Counted from the first letter of the stretch, positions 33,265 through 42,043 are shown. The stretch: 44,317 nt of DNA from Flavobacteriales bacterium (GCA_021741155.1 JAIOYP010000033.1:1-44317), one strand, 5' to 3'. Numbers and translations are program-made. Notes: generated by a model from the sequence alone, not told the origin.

Positions 33265-34035
33265 ATGGACAGAAGACTGGAGCAATTTGAGCGTTTGTTA
33301 AACATTATGGATGACCTGCGGGAAAAATGTCCGTGGGATATGAAGCAAACTCTTGAGAGTCTGCGCCATTTGACCATTGAGGAAACCTACGAATTGGCTG
33401 ATGCCATTCTTGACAATGACCTCGAAGAAATCAAGAAAGAGCTAGGCGATATTCTGCTTCATATTGTGTTTTACGCCAAGATTGGTTCTGAGAAAGGTGC
33501 GTTTGATATGGCCGATGTAGCCGAAGGAATCTGTGAGAAGTTGATTTCGCGGCATCCACACATTTATGGCGATGTGAAGGTGGCCAACGAGGAAGAAGTG
33601 AAGCAGAACTGGGAGAAATTGAAGTTGAAAGAAGGCAAGACTTCGGTTTTGGAAGGAGTGCCAAAATCACTTCCAGCCATGGTAAAGGCAACACGTATTC
33701 AGGAAAAGGCTAGGGGAGTGGGCTTCGATTGGGACAATCAGGAACAGGTTTGGGATAAGGTAAAAGAGGAATTGGAAGAGCTGAAAGTTGAGATTGACAA
33801 AGGAGCGGACCACAAGGACATTGAGAACGAATTTGGTGATGTGCTTTTCTCAATGATTAATTACGCACGCTTTATTAACGTAGATCCAGAAATGGCCTTG
33901 GAGCGCACCAACAAGAAGTTCATCAAACGTTTCCAGTATTTAGAATCTCAATCCAAGAAAGACGGAAAGGAACTTTCGGATATGACGTTGGTGGAAATGG
34001 ACGAATATTGGAATGCAGCCAAAAAGCTAAACTGA
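33265..34035 (+). CDS. mazG: nucleoside triphosphate pyrophosphohydrolase
   Basis: 256 residues, the usual MazG length. It hydrolyses nucleoside triphosphates to monophosphates and pyrophosphate, clearing abnormal nucleotides and modulating ppGpp levels in some species. Two MazG repeats are visible: CPWDMKQTLESLRHLTIEETYELADAI...EELGDILLHIVFYA-type signature in the first (20-75) with metal-binding EExx...ExxD, and EELEELKVEIDKG...ENEFGDVLFSMINYA in the second (about 165-210). The C-terminal half ends FIKRFQYLESQSKKDGKELSDMTLVEMDEYW, also typical. Neighbours on the right are convergent. It appears monocistronic, with its own promoter sequence. Confidence 0.94.
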   Translation: MDRRLEQFERLLNIMDDLREKCPWDMKQTLESLRHLTIEETYELADAILDNDLEEIKKELGDILLHIVFYAKIGSEKGAFDMADVAEGICEKLISRHPHIYGDVKVANEEEVKQNWEKLKLKEGKTSVLEGVPKSLPAMVKATRIQEKARGVGFDWDNQEQVWDKVKEELEELKVEIDKGADHKDIENEFGDVLFSMINYARFINVDPEMALERTNKKFIKRFQYLESQSKKDGKELSDMTLVEMDEYWNAAKKLN

Positions 34036-34041
34036 GCGAGT

Positions 34042-35151
34042 TTACAATTTGAAGAGCAGTGATTTCTGCGAACCTTTAAAGGACATTCGAATCACATACA
34101 CACCGCTTTTCTTTTTGAATTTGGAAGCGCTCAAAACGTTGGTTGAATTACCAGATTGAAGCAATTTCCCATCGGTATTGAACAATTGCCATTCACACGG
34201 TAGATTAAGTGGAAGGTGAAATTCTACGAGGTTTAAATTTGAATCATAAATTGGTTTCACCTCCATTTTCGCTGCATTATCTTCAACAGAAACAAAAATA
34301 GAAGTATCGATTCGGTACATTTTTCCTCCCATTCCGAACGATTGCTCGTCTGTAACATACAAGAATCCATTTCTGAAACAGATTCCTTCTTTCTGAGAGA
34401 ATACGCTTAACGTAAGTTCAGAAACATCTCCACCGAAAAAATCGATTCCAGAAAAGTTACTGAAGAGCCAAATTCTGTCTGAAGTGAGCAATGCCATTTG
34501 GCTTCCATCTTCCGAAATATCAGCTGCGGTAATTGAGAAAACGTAACTGGTGTGACCCACGGCCACACTATCTACCAATGTTGCCACATACGTTCCGCCC
34601 ACTTCGGGAAGCGTGTAATGCTTGCTGTAACCAACAGCAGGATTTGAGCGATCCTTGCTGAACAAATGCAGTTCGTTTTGATAATGGAACATAGCCTCCA
34701 TGTCGAAGTTTCCGTAGGTGCCAGCTGGCGGAAAACTGTTCTGATCTGGATAGGTAAAGTTGATGGTGTCGGTTACATATGTAATGCCTGTGCAGGTATC
34801 GATGCTTGGGATTTTAACGATGCGTAAATCGGCTCGATTTAGAGAATTGTTTCCAAAATTTCCGATGTAGAGATTGCCTTCGTTGTCTTTGGTAATTTCC
34901 TCCCAATCGTTATTAAAATCGCCAATAACGGTAATAAGTCGTTGGGTTATTCCTGTTGTATCAACACAAAAAAGCTCTGCTGGGTTGCTGCTGTCGTTGT
35001 GGGTCCAAAACCAATCGTTTGGGCCATTTTCCAGCCCTGATGTTTCTAAAACTTCGGCAGGCAGGAGACAAAGTTCTGTGATGATGGGAGTTTGAGCGTA
35101 CGAGAAAGTGATGCCTAAAACATGGAAGATTAATGCCAACAAAATTCTCAT
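34042..35151 (-). CDS. secreted beta-propeller-like protein with T9SS type A tail
   Basis: 369 residues with a signal peptide (about 1-19, ending SYAQ). The mature part reads LPAEVLETSGLENGPNDWFWTHNDSSNPAELFCVDTTG and contains several strand pairs (IGDFNNDWEEITKDNEGNLYIGNFGNN, HLFSKDRS). This looks like a phytase- or SdiA-regulated-like propeller; I see no catalytic residues that settle the function. The end (WQLFNTDGKLLQSGNSTNVLSASKFKKKSGVYVIRMSFKGSQKSLLFKL) is a T9SS type A sorting domain. Its start overlaps the stop of the subtilase gene by four bases (ATGA), so the two should be co-translated and may act together. Confidence 0.8.
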   Translation of the reverse strand: MRILLALIFHVLGITFSYAQTPIITELCLLPAEVLETSGLENGPNDWFWTHNDSSNPAELFCVDTTGITQRLITVIGDFNNDWEEITKDNEGNLYIGNFGNNSLNRADLRIVKIPSIDTCTGITYVTDTINFTYPDQNSFPPAGTYGNFDMEAMFHYQNELHLFSKDRSNPAVGYSKHYTLPEVGGTYVATLVDSVAVGHTSYVFSITAADISEDGSQMALLTSDRIWLFSNFSGIDFFGGDVSELTLSVFSQKEGICFRNGFLYVTDEQSFGMGGKMYRIDTSIFVSVEDNAAKMEVKPIYDSNLNLVEFHLPLNLPCEWQLFNTDGKLLQSGNSTNVLSASKFKKKSGVYVIRMSFKGSQKSLLFKL

Positions 35152-36716
35152 TGAATCATCATTTTGGTTTGAGAAAGCTTGCCATTTGCATCGATAAGAA
35201 CCGTGTAAATTCCAGATGCAAGATGAGAAACATCCAACGATTCAACCCAAGAGGACGAAACTACCTCGCGACCAGAAACATCAAGAATTGAAATACGAGA
35301 TACATCATCCGTAATAGATTTTTTGAAGTTGATTCTATCAATGGTAGGGTTTGGGTAGATGGAGAATGTGCCGCCATTCAATTCGCTGATGGATACATTT
35401 CCAAGCGTTTGAAACGCGTTAATTCTTCCAGCGCCTAGCATGCCATTCATTCCAGGATTTTGAGCGCTGATGTTGTCGCAACCTTGCTCAATTCGTTGAC
35501 GAATTTGATTGGCAGTCATACTTGGAAAATGCGACTTGACCAACGCTGCCAAACCCGCCACCATTGGCGTTGCCATGGAGGTTCCGCTGTAGTTTCCGTA
35601 CGTATTGTTTCCTTCAGGAAGTGTGCTGTAAATATCCACGCCAGGCGCCATTACATCTACTGTACTTCCAAAGTTGGAGAAGCCAGCTTTTTGGTCATTT
35701 TGATCCGTTGCTCCAACGCTAATCACTTCAGGATAAGCAGCAGGATAGTGGATGGTCTGATCGCCTTCATTACCGGCAGCGGCCACCAAAACGATGTTGC
35801 TTGCCGCAGCTTGCTGAATGATTGTTTTGAACGTAGCCACATCATTCAATAATCCCCACGACATGCTAATGACATCGGCACCCGAACGCATGGCGTAAAA
35901 CACGCCATCCAATCCGCCCGAAAGTGCTCCGTTGGCGTTGCCTGCAATTTTAACTGGGAGAATTTTTACCGAATAGCCGATAGAAGCCATGCCGGTTCCA
36001 TTGTTGGTTGCAGCACCTGCAATTCCTGCCACGTGTGTTCCGTGGGTAAAACCATCGCCATTTCCCGAAGCATTTGCAGGTGGGCGCGGATTAGCGTCAT
36101 TATCAACCACATCAAATCCGTTGATGTCATCGGCTCTGCCGTTCAAGTCATCGTCCAAAAACGGAAGTCCGCCAGTTTCAGCTGTATTGGTGTAAATGTT
36201 GGCGGCTAAATCGGCATGATCAATAGCAATGGCGTTGTCCAAGACCGCAACCAAAACATTTCCAGAACCTGTGCTGTAATTCCAGCCCAGTTCTGCATTG
36301 ATTTTGGCCAGCGACCACTGATTTTCCTGAAGGTCGTTTGGTGTGTGCGTAGAAAATACCATTGGGTTCTTCTCAACATACTCGATGTAAGGCAACGCCT
36401 CCAAAGCCGGAATAAGTGCATTTACCTGCGCAGCGTTCGGAAATACGACTCTGTAAACGCTGTCCAAAGCCGTTCCCGCAAGCGGAAAGGGTTTGTAAAT
36501 GCTATCTAATCCAGAGGTGGCAAACAATAAATCAAGTGCCAAATTTCCACCAGTGTAGCCATCCAAAATCAATCCTGGATCGGCAGAAAGCTTTATGTGC
36601 AGGTGGCCATCAACCGCGTTTGGGTCAGCAGTTTGCGCAGAAGCACGGAAACCAAATTGAAAAAGGGTGAAAAGAAAAAATGTAAAAACGAGTTTTGAAG
36701 ATAATTGTGTAATCAT
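35148..36716 (-). CDS. secreted subtilase (S8 family) with T9SS type A tail
   Basis: 522 residues. A signal peptide (about 1-28) is followed by a propeptide-like domain (about 35-120) and the catalytic domain with D160 (VLVAVLDNA), H225 (HGTHVAGIAG), oxyanion N316 (AAAGNEGDQ) and S380 (SGTSMATPMVAGLAA). The complete triad implies activity. The C-terminus (LNGGTFSIYPNPTIDRINFKK...GIYTVLIDANGKLSQTKMMIQ) is a T9SS type A sorting domain, so the enzyme is secreted and probably surface-bound. It is upstream of, and translationally coupled to, the propeller gene at 34042. The region from the stop of ahpC to its start carries a terminator hairpin, marking it as a separate unit. Confidence 0.92.
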   Translation of the reverse strand: MITQLSSKLVFTFFLFTLFQFGFRASAQTADPNAVDGHLHIKLSADPGLILDGYTGGNLALDLLFATSGLDSIYKPFPLAGTALDSVYRVVFPNAAQVNALIPALEALPYIEYVEKNPMVFSTHTPNDLQENQWSLAKINAELGWNYSTGSGNVLVAVLDNAIAIDHADLAANIYTNTAETGGLPFLDDDLNGRADDINGFDVVDNDANPRPPANASGNGDGFTHGTHVAGIAGAATNNGTGMASIGYSVKILPVKIAGNANGALSGGLDGVFYAMRSGADVISMSWGLLNDVATFKTIIQQAAASNIVLVAAAGNEGDQTIHYPAAYPEVISVGATDQNDQKAGFSNFGSTVDVMAPGVDIYSTLPEGNNTYGNYSGTSMATPMVAGLAALVKSHFPSMTANQIRQRIEQGCDNISAQNPGMNGMLGAGRINAFQTLGNVSISELNGGTFSIYPNPTIDRINFKKSITDDVSRISILDVSGREVVSSSWVESLDVSHLASGIYTVLIDANGKLSQTKMMIQ

Positions 36717-36794
36717 GCTTGAAGCTAATAATGGTTTGACTACTAAGTTACGGGTATTCGTTTAAACGGTCTTGATTTGGAACAAATGCCAAAT

Positions 36795-36827
36795 AAAAAC
36801 CCCGCTCCGAAATCTCGAAACGGGGTT
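36795..36827 (-). terminator. terminator of ahpC
   Basis: On the minus strand aaccccg and cggggtt (36821-36827 and 36798-36804) enclose a loop that contains further partial pairing, and a T-run (36795-36799 as A on the plus strand) follows. Confidence 0.75.
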
Positions 36828-36847
36828 CTAAAATCTATTTGCTAAGC

Positions 36848-37480
36848 TTAGTTGGCAGCCAAATAGCTTGCAACACCTTCGTGAGTCGCTTTCATACCAG
36901 CAGAACCTTTTACCCAGTTTGCAGGGCAAACCTCGCCATTCTCCTCAAAGAAAGTAAGGGCATCCACCATTCTCAATGTTTCATCCACGTTTCTTCCTAG
37001 CGGAAGGTCGTTCACCAACTGATGGCGTACCGTTCCTGCCTTGTCAATAAGGAAAAGACCACGGTAAGCAATCATTGGGCCTGTAGCCATCAAATTGCCA
37101 TCATCATCCATATCATAATCTCCAAAAAGAACACCGTAGTTCGCAGATATACACTTCGAAGTATCGGCAACAATCGGGTACGTTACACCCTTAATTCCGC
37201 CAGCAGCCTTATCCATTTGCAACCATCCCCAGTGGGTTTCTTCCGTATCGGTAGAACAAGCTACAACAGCCGTGTTTCTAGCCTCAAATTCGGCCAATTT
37301 CTCCTGAAAAGCATGAAGCTCAGATGGGCAAACAAACGTAAAATCCTTTGGGTAAAAGAAGAAAACCACGTTCTTCTTTCCGATGTACTGCTCTAGCGAA
37401 AAATCCGCCTCAACAATTCCACCCCTTACTACTGCAGCCGCCTTAAAAAACGGAGCTTTTTGTCCTACTAAAGTTGACAT
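36848..37480 (-). CDS. ahpC: 2-Cys peroxiredoxin
   Basis: 210 residues. Peroxidatic cysteine C51 in FYPKDFTFVCPSE and resolving cysteine C185 in GEVCPANW. Also conserved STDTEETHWGWLQM near 76-89. It reduces hydrogen peroxide and organic peroxides, the resolving cysteine being in the C-terminal tail as in typical 2-Cys enzymes. The closest group is the prokaryotic AhpC/eukaryotic peroxiredoxin 1-4 type. No dedicated reductase (ahpF) is adjacent, so reduction is presumably by thioredoxin. A TACCTTTG -7 box lies 39 bases before the ATG and a terminator follows, consistent with a single-gene transcript. Confidence 0.94.
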   Translation of the reverse strand: MSTLVGQKAPFFKAAAVVRGGIVEADFSLEQYIGKKNVVFFFYPKDFTFVCPSELHAFQEKLAEFEARNTAVVACSTDTEETHWGWLQMDKAAGGIKGVTYPIVADTSKCISANYGVLFGDYDMDDDGNLMATGPMIAYRGLFLIDKAGTVRHQLVNDLPLGRNVDETLRMVDALTFFEENGEVCPANWVKGSAGMKATHEGVASYLAAN

Positions 37481-37518
37481 ATTATACTATGATTTAGGTT
37501 AAAATTCGATTAGTTCGG

Positions 37519-37526
37519 CAAAGGTA
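37519..37526 (-). promoter_or_regulatory. -7 box of ahpC
   Basis: Coding strand TACCTTTG matches TAnnTTTG exactly and gives a leader of about 35 bases. Confidence 0.5.
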
Positions 37527-37563
37527 ACAGATAGGGTTAAAGGATGTTCAATCAGCTTTCCAT

Positions 37564-39057
37564 TTATATCCCATAAATCACCCCATACTTCTTCTTGGCG
37601 TAAGCCATAAAGTATTTAGAGTTCAACGGCTCACCACTAATGCGTTCGCAAAGCTCTTTTGAACTGTACAGCTTTCCATGCTGATGGATATTCTCCCTCA
37701 ACCACGCCAACAAATTCTCTAAGTAGGGCTTTGGGTTTGATGGGTTGAGCGTTCCGATTTTCTTCTCTGCCGCAGCATGAAACTGAGCCGCATAGAAACT
37801 ACCAATAGAGTAGGTAGGGAAATAGCCGATAGAACCGTGACTCCAGTGAATATCCTGCAACACACCTTGACTATCACTCGGGACATCAACTCCCAAATAC
37901 TCCTTGTATTTGGCGTTCCACGCAGCAGGTAAATCAACCGCATTCAGCTTTCCTTCCATCATTCCTTTCTCAATTTCGTAGCGAATAAGGATATGGAAAT
38001 GATACGTCAGCTCATCCGCGTTTACGCGAATTAGACTCGACTGAACTTTATTCATCGCCTTAAAGAAATCCATGGCAGAAACGTTCTCAAACTGCGTTGG
38101 AAAAACCTCCTTCAATCGGGCGAATTTCCATTCCCAAAATTTAAGTGAACGCCCCACGTTGTTCTCCCACAATCGGCTTTGGCTTTCATGAATTCCCAAC
38201 GAAACAGCCTCGCCACTTGGCAAACCATATTCGCTATCAGGCAAACCTTGCTCATACAGCGCGTGCCCACCTTCATGAATACAACTCCACAGCATCTCAT
38301 TAAAAGTTTCTTCCGAAACACGCGTGGTTACCCGCACATCCGTAGCCGAAAAATTGATGGTAAACGGATGGCTCGAAACGTCTTGTCTTCCGCCCTCAAA
38401 ATCATACCCCATATCCTTCAACACCTCAATGCCAAAATCCCATTGCTTATCGTGATTAAAATACTGATCCATAAAGCTGTCATTTACCTGCGGCTTGGCC
38501 TTAATGGCATCCAACAACGGCTTCAAATCCTTCTTCACGCCATCAAACAAAACATCCAATTGTGCAACCGTGCAATCGGGCTCAAACTCATCGCACAGCG
38601 CATCATACGGATGGCCTTTATAGCCCACAATTTCAGCCTCTTTTCGCTTCAAATCAATCACCTTTTGAAGGAAAGGCGCATACAACGAAAAATCATTTTC
38701 CTTCTTCGCCTTCTGCCAATGAAAGAACGCTTCGCTGGTGGCGTGGCTCATTTCCTGCACAAACTTGGCATCAAACAAGTTTCTTCGCTTCAAATCGCGA
38801 GCGCTGTGCTTGATATTGGAAGCCTCCTTCGCACCTGTCGGAAGATTGGCAGCCAACGCATTCACCAACTTCATCAATTCAGGATTGGTGCTTTTGATGT
38901 GCGCCAACTTCGAAAGCGTGCCAATTTGCTGCGCCCTGCGCGCATGGCTTTTCTGCGGCATATACGTCTCCAAATCCCAGTGTAACAGGGCAGTGGCGTG
39001 GCTAATGTCGGCTATTTCCGAAAGCAGTTCGGTGTATTGAGTGTATTTATTAGACAT
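37564..39057 (-). CDS. M32 carboxypeptidase (Taq/thermostable carboxypeptidase 1 family)
   Basis: 497 residues, the usual size. Zinc motif HEGGH (261-265) with the third ligand E291 in GIHESQSRLWEN, and the M32 DVRVTTR signature (240-246). Metal-dependent carboxypeptidase that removes amino acids from peptide C-termini, in the cytoplasm (no signal peptide). The all-helical fold opens with LLSEIADISHATALLHWDLETYMPQKSHARRAQQIGTL. Function in peptide turnover is inferred from the family. A long plus-strand frame inside it is antisense to this gene and was discarded. The upstream side is the long repeat-rich gap. Confidence 0.94.
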   Translation of the reverse strand: MSNKYTQYTELLSEIADISHATALLHWDLETYMPQKSHARRAQQIGTLSKLAHIKSTNPELMKLVNALAANLPTGAKEASNIKHSARDLKRRNLFDAKFVQEMSHATSEAFFHWQKAKKENDFSLYAPFLQKVIDLKRKEAEIVGYKGHPYDALCDEFEPDCTVAQLDVLFDGVKKDLKPLLDAIKAKPQVNDSFMDQYFNHDKQWDFGIEVLKDMGYDFEGGRQDVSSHPFTINFSATDVRVTTRVSEETFNEMLWSCIHEGGHALYEQGLPDSEYGLPSGEAVSLGIHESQSRLWENNVGRSLKFWEWKFARLKEVFPTQFENVSAMDFFKAMNKVQSSLIRVNADELTYHFHILIRYEIEKGMMEGKLNAVDLPAAWNAKYKEYLGVDVPSDSQGVLQDIHWSHGSIGYFPTYSIGSFYAAQFHAAAEKKIGTLNPSNPKPYLENLLAWLRENIHQHGKLYSSKELCERISGEPLNSKYFMAYAKKKYGVIYGI

Positions 39058-39061
39058 GATG

Positions 39062-39121
39062 ATTAGGCAATTAGTTCATTAGGTAATTAGTGAATTAGCC
39101 AATTAGCAAATGTGCTAATTC
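39062..39121. repeat. aattagc-family repeats upstream of the M32 gene
   Basis: Repeated words attaggcaattag, attaggtaattag, aattagccaattagcaaatgtgctaatt occupy this stretch. The same word family occurs at 1302 and 1948. Confidence 0.55.
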
Positions 39122-39394
39122 GGGTGCGAATGTAAACTAATCCGTTGCCTTTGAGGGACGCACAATGCTCATTCCCCCTTTAAAAGGACGGGGGATTTCT
39201 CTTTCAAACACTTCTTTTTTGGGCGTTCCCCCAGCGCAAAGCTTGGTTGCGAAAGCCGAAACCAGTGGTGTGCTGGGGGCGGGCTGTCCACTCTATCTTT
39301 TTTTCGTTCCTCAAAAAAGGATGCCGTTCCCATCCCTAACGCTACCCCGCGCAACGCCCATATCAGCCCAGATTACTCATAATTCCACCCTATT

Positions 39395-39458
39395 TGTCAT
39401 GCTGAGGAACGAAGCATCTCGTTGTAGCAAAAGAGACCCCTCATTCCTCGGAGTGACA
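39395..39458. repeat. gtcatgctgagg-type inverted repeat
   Basis: tgtcatgctgaggaacgaag (39395-39414) is largely complementary to cctcattcctcggagtgaca (39439-39458). This palindromic element with a GCTGAGG/CTCGG core resembles repeats seen widely in environmental bacterial genomes. Confidence 0.7.
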
Positions 39459-39567
39459 GGCGGAGTGCTTCGGATATTACTCAGAATTCCACCCTCGTTT
39501 TTCAGAATTCCACCACCGATAGCCACTTTTTTCCCACCGATTTCGGGAATTCTCCCACCGATTGTCA

Positions 39568-39672
39568 CTTTTTCACGTGAAAAACTGGATTCCTAGGTCA
39601 AAAAAGTCATTTCCAAGGCCAAAAAACTGGCTTCCTAGGCCGAAAAAGTCACTTCCTAGGCCGAAAAAGTGC
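39568..39672. repeat. five-unit 21-base tandem repeat
   Basis: Units start at 39568 (degenerate), 39589, 39610, 39631 and 39652, each exactly 21 bases. The last two read cttcctaggccgaaaaagt plus two bases and are identical except at their ends. The shared core is cctaggccgaaaaa, containing the CCTAGG palindrome. Period and sequence do not fit a CRISPR array. Confidence 0.8.
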
Positions 39673-39813
39673 CTATTCTAATCAGAATACAGAGAAATCG
39701 TGCGCCAAGGAATCCACAAACAGAATAGAGCTAGGCATCCTATACCTAATAGGAATATCCAACGAGCCAATTATGAATTCGGAAAACCACAACCTTCCAC
39801 GCGTTCATTGGTT

Positions 39814-39821
39814 TAATTTTG
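39814..39821 (+). promoter_or_regulatory. candidate -7 box for the acetolactate-synthase-like gene
   Basis: TAATTTTG matches TAnnTTTG, 64 bases before the ATG at 39886. No clear -33 TTG is seen at the normal spacing. Confidence 0.4.
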
Positions 39822-39885
39822 CTTAAGATCGTATTGCCATTTTCAACCCTTCAGATTAGGAAGTTTTAGAACAAACAAACACACC

Positions 39886-41553
39886 ATGAGCAACAAAAAA
39901 ACCAATGGCGCCAAGGCGTTGATTGATACACTTACAAACGCGGGCATCGACACCTGTTTTACCAATCCAGGTACATCAGAAATGCATTTTGTAGCTGCAT
40001 TGGACGGTTCTGAAATGCGTGCTGTTCTCACCCTTTTTGAAGGCGTTGCAACGGGCGCAGCCGATGGCTATGCGCGCATTGCCGAAAAACCTGCTGCCAC
40101 CTTGCTTCATCTCGGCTGCGGATTGGGAAATGGTCTTGCCAACTTGCACAACGCACGCAAGGCGCGTGTGCCAATGGTCAATATTGTAGGCGATCACGCC
40201 ACCTACCATACACAGTACGATGCGCAGCTTCAGTCAGACATAGAAACCGTTGCCCGCAATTGCTCCACTTGGGTGCGAACAACACAGGAAACCAGCAAGA
40301 TTGGTGCAGATACGGCCGAAGCTATTAAAGTGGCGCAAGGTCAGCCCAATCAAATTTCAACACTCATTCTTCCTGCCGATGTTTCGTGGGGAGAAGGCGG
40401 TGAGGCCATCACAGATTTCTCTCAACCAGAACTGCAATCAGCTTCTGATGATGTGGTTAACCAAATTGCAGAAGTGCTGAAAACGGCAGGTAAGAAAACC
40501 GCCATCCTTCTAGGAAGAAGAGTGACGTTAGAAAATGGGTTGGTGGCTGCATCCAAAATCTCTGAGAAGACAGGCGCCAAGCTTTTTACAGAAGTATTCC
40601 CAACACGATTACAGCGCGGTGCTGGTGTGCCTTACGTTGAACGTTTGGCGTATTTGGCCGAAATGGCTTCGGTGCAATTGAGCGGTTACGACCATTTAAT
40701 TTTGATTGATGCCAAAGCGCCTGTGTCTTTCTTCGGCTATCCCGGAAAGAAAAGTTACTTGGTTCCTGACGATTGCCAACTCCACGATTTGGTAACGAAA
40801 GAGCAAGATGCGCTCAAGAGTTTGGATGCGTTGGTGACTGCAGTTGGTGCGAAAGACACACAACCAAAATTGCAAGAAGCCAAGCGACCAGATCTTGCTT
40901 CAGGCAAGCTGAATGCAGAGAAGATTGCCCAAGCAGTTGGAGCATTGCTTCCTGCAAATGCCATTATTTCTGATGAAGCACAGACTTCTGGATTGAAAAT
41001 TCCTTTCTACACAGCGGGTTCGCCAAAACACGATTTGCTTACGCTTACGGGCGGTGCCATCGGACAAGGATTACCCGTAGCTGTTGGTGCTGCGGTGGCA
41101 GCTAAAAATCGACCTGTGTTGGCCTTGGTTGGAGATGGTTCTTCGATGTACACCATTCAATCGTTGTGGACAATTGTTGCTGAGAAACTGGATGTGACCA
41201 CCGTGGTAATGAACAATGGCTCTTACGCCATTCTCAATATAGAATTAGAACGAGTAGGAGCGGAGAAGGCTGGCCCAAAGGCCTTGGCACAATTGGATAT
41301 TTCAGAACCGGGAATTGATTTCGTTTCCATCGCCAAAGGAATGGGAATGCCTGCCGAACGTGTTAGGACAGCCGAAGAATTTAACTCCGCATTGGAGCGT
41401 GCTTTCAGAGAGCCAGGACCGCATTTGATTGATGCAATCGTGCCAAGCGAGTATGAAGGTTTTAAGCTAAAAGCATTGCCTTATCTGCTCAATTCGTTGG
41501 ATAAAATTCCAAATGTTTTAGCGAAGGCGCTGAAGAATAAGTTGGCTCCATAA
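39886..41553 (+). CDS. ThDP-dependent acetolactate-synthase-like enzyme
   Basis: 555 residues. N-terminal ThDP domain begins NGAKALIDTLTNAGIDTCFTNPGTSEMHF with catalytic E52 in LFEGVATGAADGYAR and NLHNARKARVPMVNIVGDHATYH around 105-128. A middle domain with LLGRRVTLENGLVAASKI follows. The C-terminal ThDP-binding motif is GDGSSMYTIQSLWTIVAEKLDVTTVVMNNGSYAI (GDG to NN). This closely resembles the uncharacterised 'acetolactate synthase large-subunit' group that is related to benzoylformate and other 2-oxo acid decarboxylases. Reaction and substrate are unknown; no small regulatory subunit or valine/isoleucine gene is nearby, so a true IlvB role is doubtful. It is transcribed alone. Confidence 0.85.
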   Translation: MSNKKTNGAKALIDTLTNAGIDTCFTNPGTSEMHFVAALDGSEMRAVLTLFEGVATGAADGYARIAEKPAATLLHLGCGLGNGLANLHNARKARVPMVNIVGDHATYHTQYDAQLQSDIETVARNCSTWVRTTQETSKIGADTAEAIKVAQGQPNQISTLILPADVSWGEGGEAITDFSQPELQSASDDVVNQIAEVLKTAGKKTAILLGRRVTLENGLVAASKISEKTGAKLFTEVFPTRLQRGAGVPYVERLAYLAEMASVQLSGYDHLILIDAKAPVSFFGYPGKKSYLVPDDCQLHDLVTKEQDALKSLDALVTAVGAKDTQPKLQEAKRPDLASGKLNAEKIAQAVGALLPANAIISDEAQTSGLKIPFYTAGSPKHDLLTLTGGAIGQGLPVAVGAAVAAKNRPVLALVGDGSSMYTIQSLWTIVAEKLDVTTVVMNNGSYAILNIELERVGAEKAGPKALAQLDISEPGIDFVSIAKGMGMPAERVRTAEEFNSALERAFREPGPHLIDAIVPSEYEGFKLKALPYLLNSLDKIPNVLAKALKNKLAP

Positions 41554-41565
41554 AAACTAGGGTTG

Positions 41566-41657
41566 ACATGTTTTTAGCCACTGATGCACGGATTAACTCA
41601 GATTTTTCACAGAAAAATAATCCGAGTAATCAGTGAAAATCTGTGTATCTGTGGCTA
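41566..41657. repeat. ccacagatgc-type long inverted repeat, copy 2
   Basis: The left arm agccactgatgcacggattaa (41577-41597 onward to 41609) and right arm ...gtgaaaatctgtgtatctgtggct (41633-41655) are near-identical to copy 1 at 31701-31795. It separates the acetolactate-synthase-like gene from the convergent DUF423 gene. Confidence 0.85.
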
Positions 41658-41659
41658 AA

Positions 41660-42043
41660 TCATTTTCTAATAAACTGCACCGCCACACTCAACCAAGCGG
41701 CAACCAGAATCAATCCGCCAACTGGCGTAGCTAAACCGATGGCTTTTACGCCTTCCATTCCATGAACGGGAATTGTGGAAAGCAAGAAGATGGAGCCCGA
41801 AAAGAATACCATTCCAAAGGCGAAAAGCCAAAGCGAAAGGTTCAAATTCACGCTGTACTGTTTAGAAAGAAGCACACAACCCGCAATGGCAAAAATGTGC
41901 CACATCTGATACCGAACGCCTGTTGCAAAGCTGTTTAGTTGAACATCACTCAAGGTGTTTCTCAATGTGTGAGCACCAATCGCTCCTAAAATAACGGTGA
42001 TGGCGCCAAGAATGGCAATGAAGATGATCCAGTTTTTCATCAC
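41660..42043 (-). CDS. DUF423-family membrane protein
   Basis: 127 residues with four membrane helices. The start KNWIIFIAILGAITVILGAIGAHTLRNTLSDVQLNSFATGVRYQMWHIFAI is the DUF423 hallmark (G-A-x-G-A-H-x-L...Y-x-x-x-H), also found in Escherichia coli YgdD. Function is unknown in all species. The gene starts directly after the stop of hepT, with no intervening base, so it would be transcribed and possibly translated together with the toxin-antitoxin pair. The ending VGGLILVAAWLSVAVQFIRK gives a short cytosolic tail. Homologues are usually not linked to TA genes, so the link may be coincidental. Confidence 0.88.
   Translation of the reverse strand: MMKNWIIFIAILGAITVILGAIGAHTLRNTLSDVQLNSFATGVRYQMWHIFAIAGCVLLSKQYSVNLNLSLWLFAFGMVFFSGSIFLLSTIPVHGMEGVKAIGLATPVGGLILVAAWLSVAVQFIRK

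Larger units (their letters stand above)
39058..39885. other. 828-base gene-free region with several repeat types
   Basis: Contains, from left to right: aattagc-type repeats (39062-39121), a cccccttt/ggggg hairpin near 39174-39194, a gtcatgctgagg-type inverted repeat (39395-39458), repeated ttccaccg/ccaccgat words (about 39490-39565), a 21-base tandem repeat (39568-39672), and a -7 box (39814). A 143-codon plus-strand frame (39165-39596) and its minus-strand shadow are repeat-derived and have no family signature, so I do not call them genes. Confidence 0.6.

Noticed and set aside
38179..38985. 268-codon open frame on the plus strand
   Set aside because: It is antisense to the well-supported M32 carboxypeptidase gene, shows no family signature and is rich in residues expected from the reverse strand of a helical protein.
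39165..39596. 143-codon plus-strand frame in the gene-free gap
   Set aside because: The translation is made of repeat sequence, lacks a ribosome site and domain, and overlaps the palindromic and tandem repeats.
39568..39672. possible CRISPR array
   Set aside because: The 21-base units are directly adjacent with no unique spacers, and no cas genes are nearby.
39886..41553. true acetolactate synthase (IlvB)
   Set aside because: No regulatory subunit or other branched-chain amino acid gene is nearby, and the sequence fits the separate uncharacterised acetolactate-synthase-like group better.
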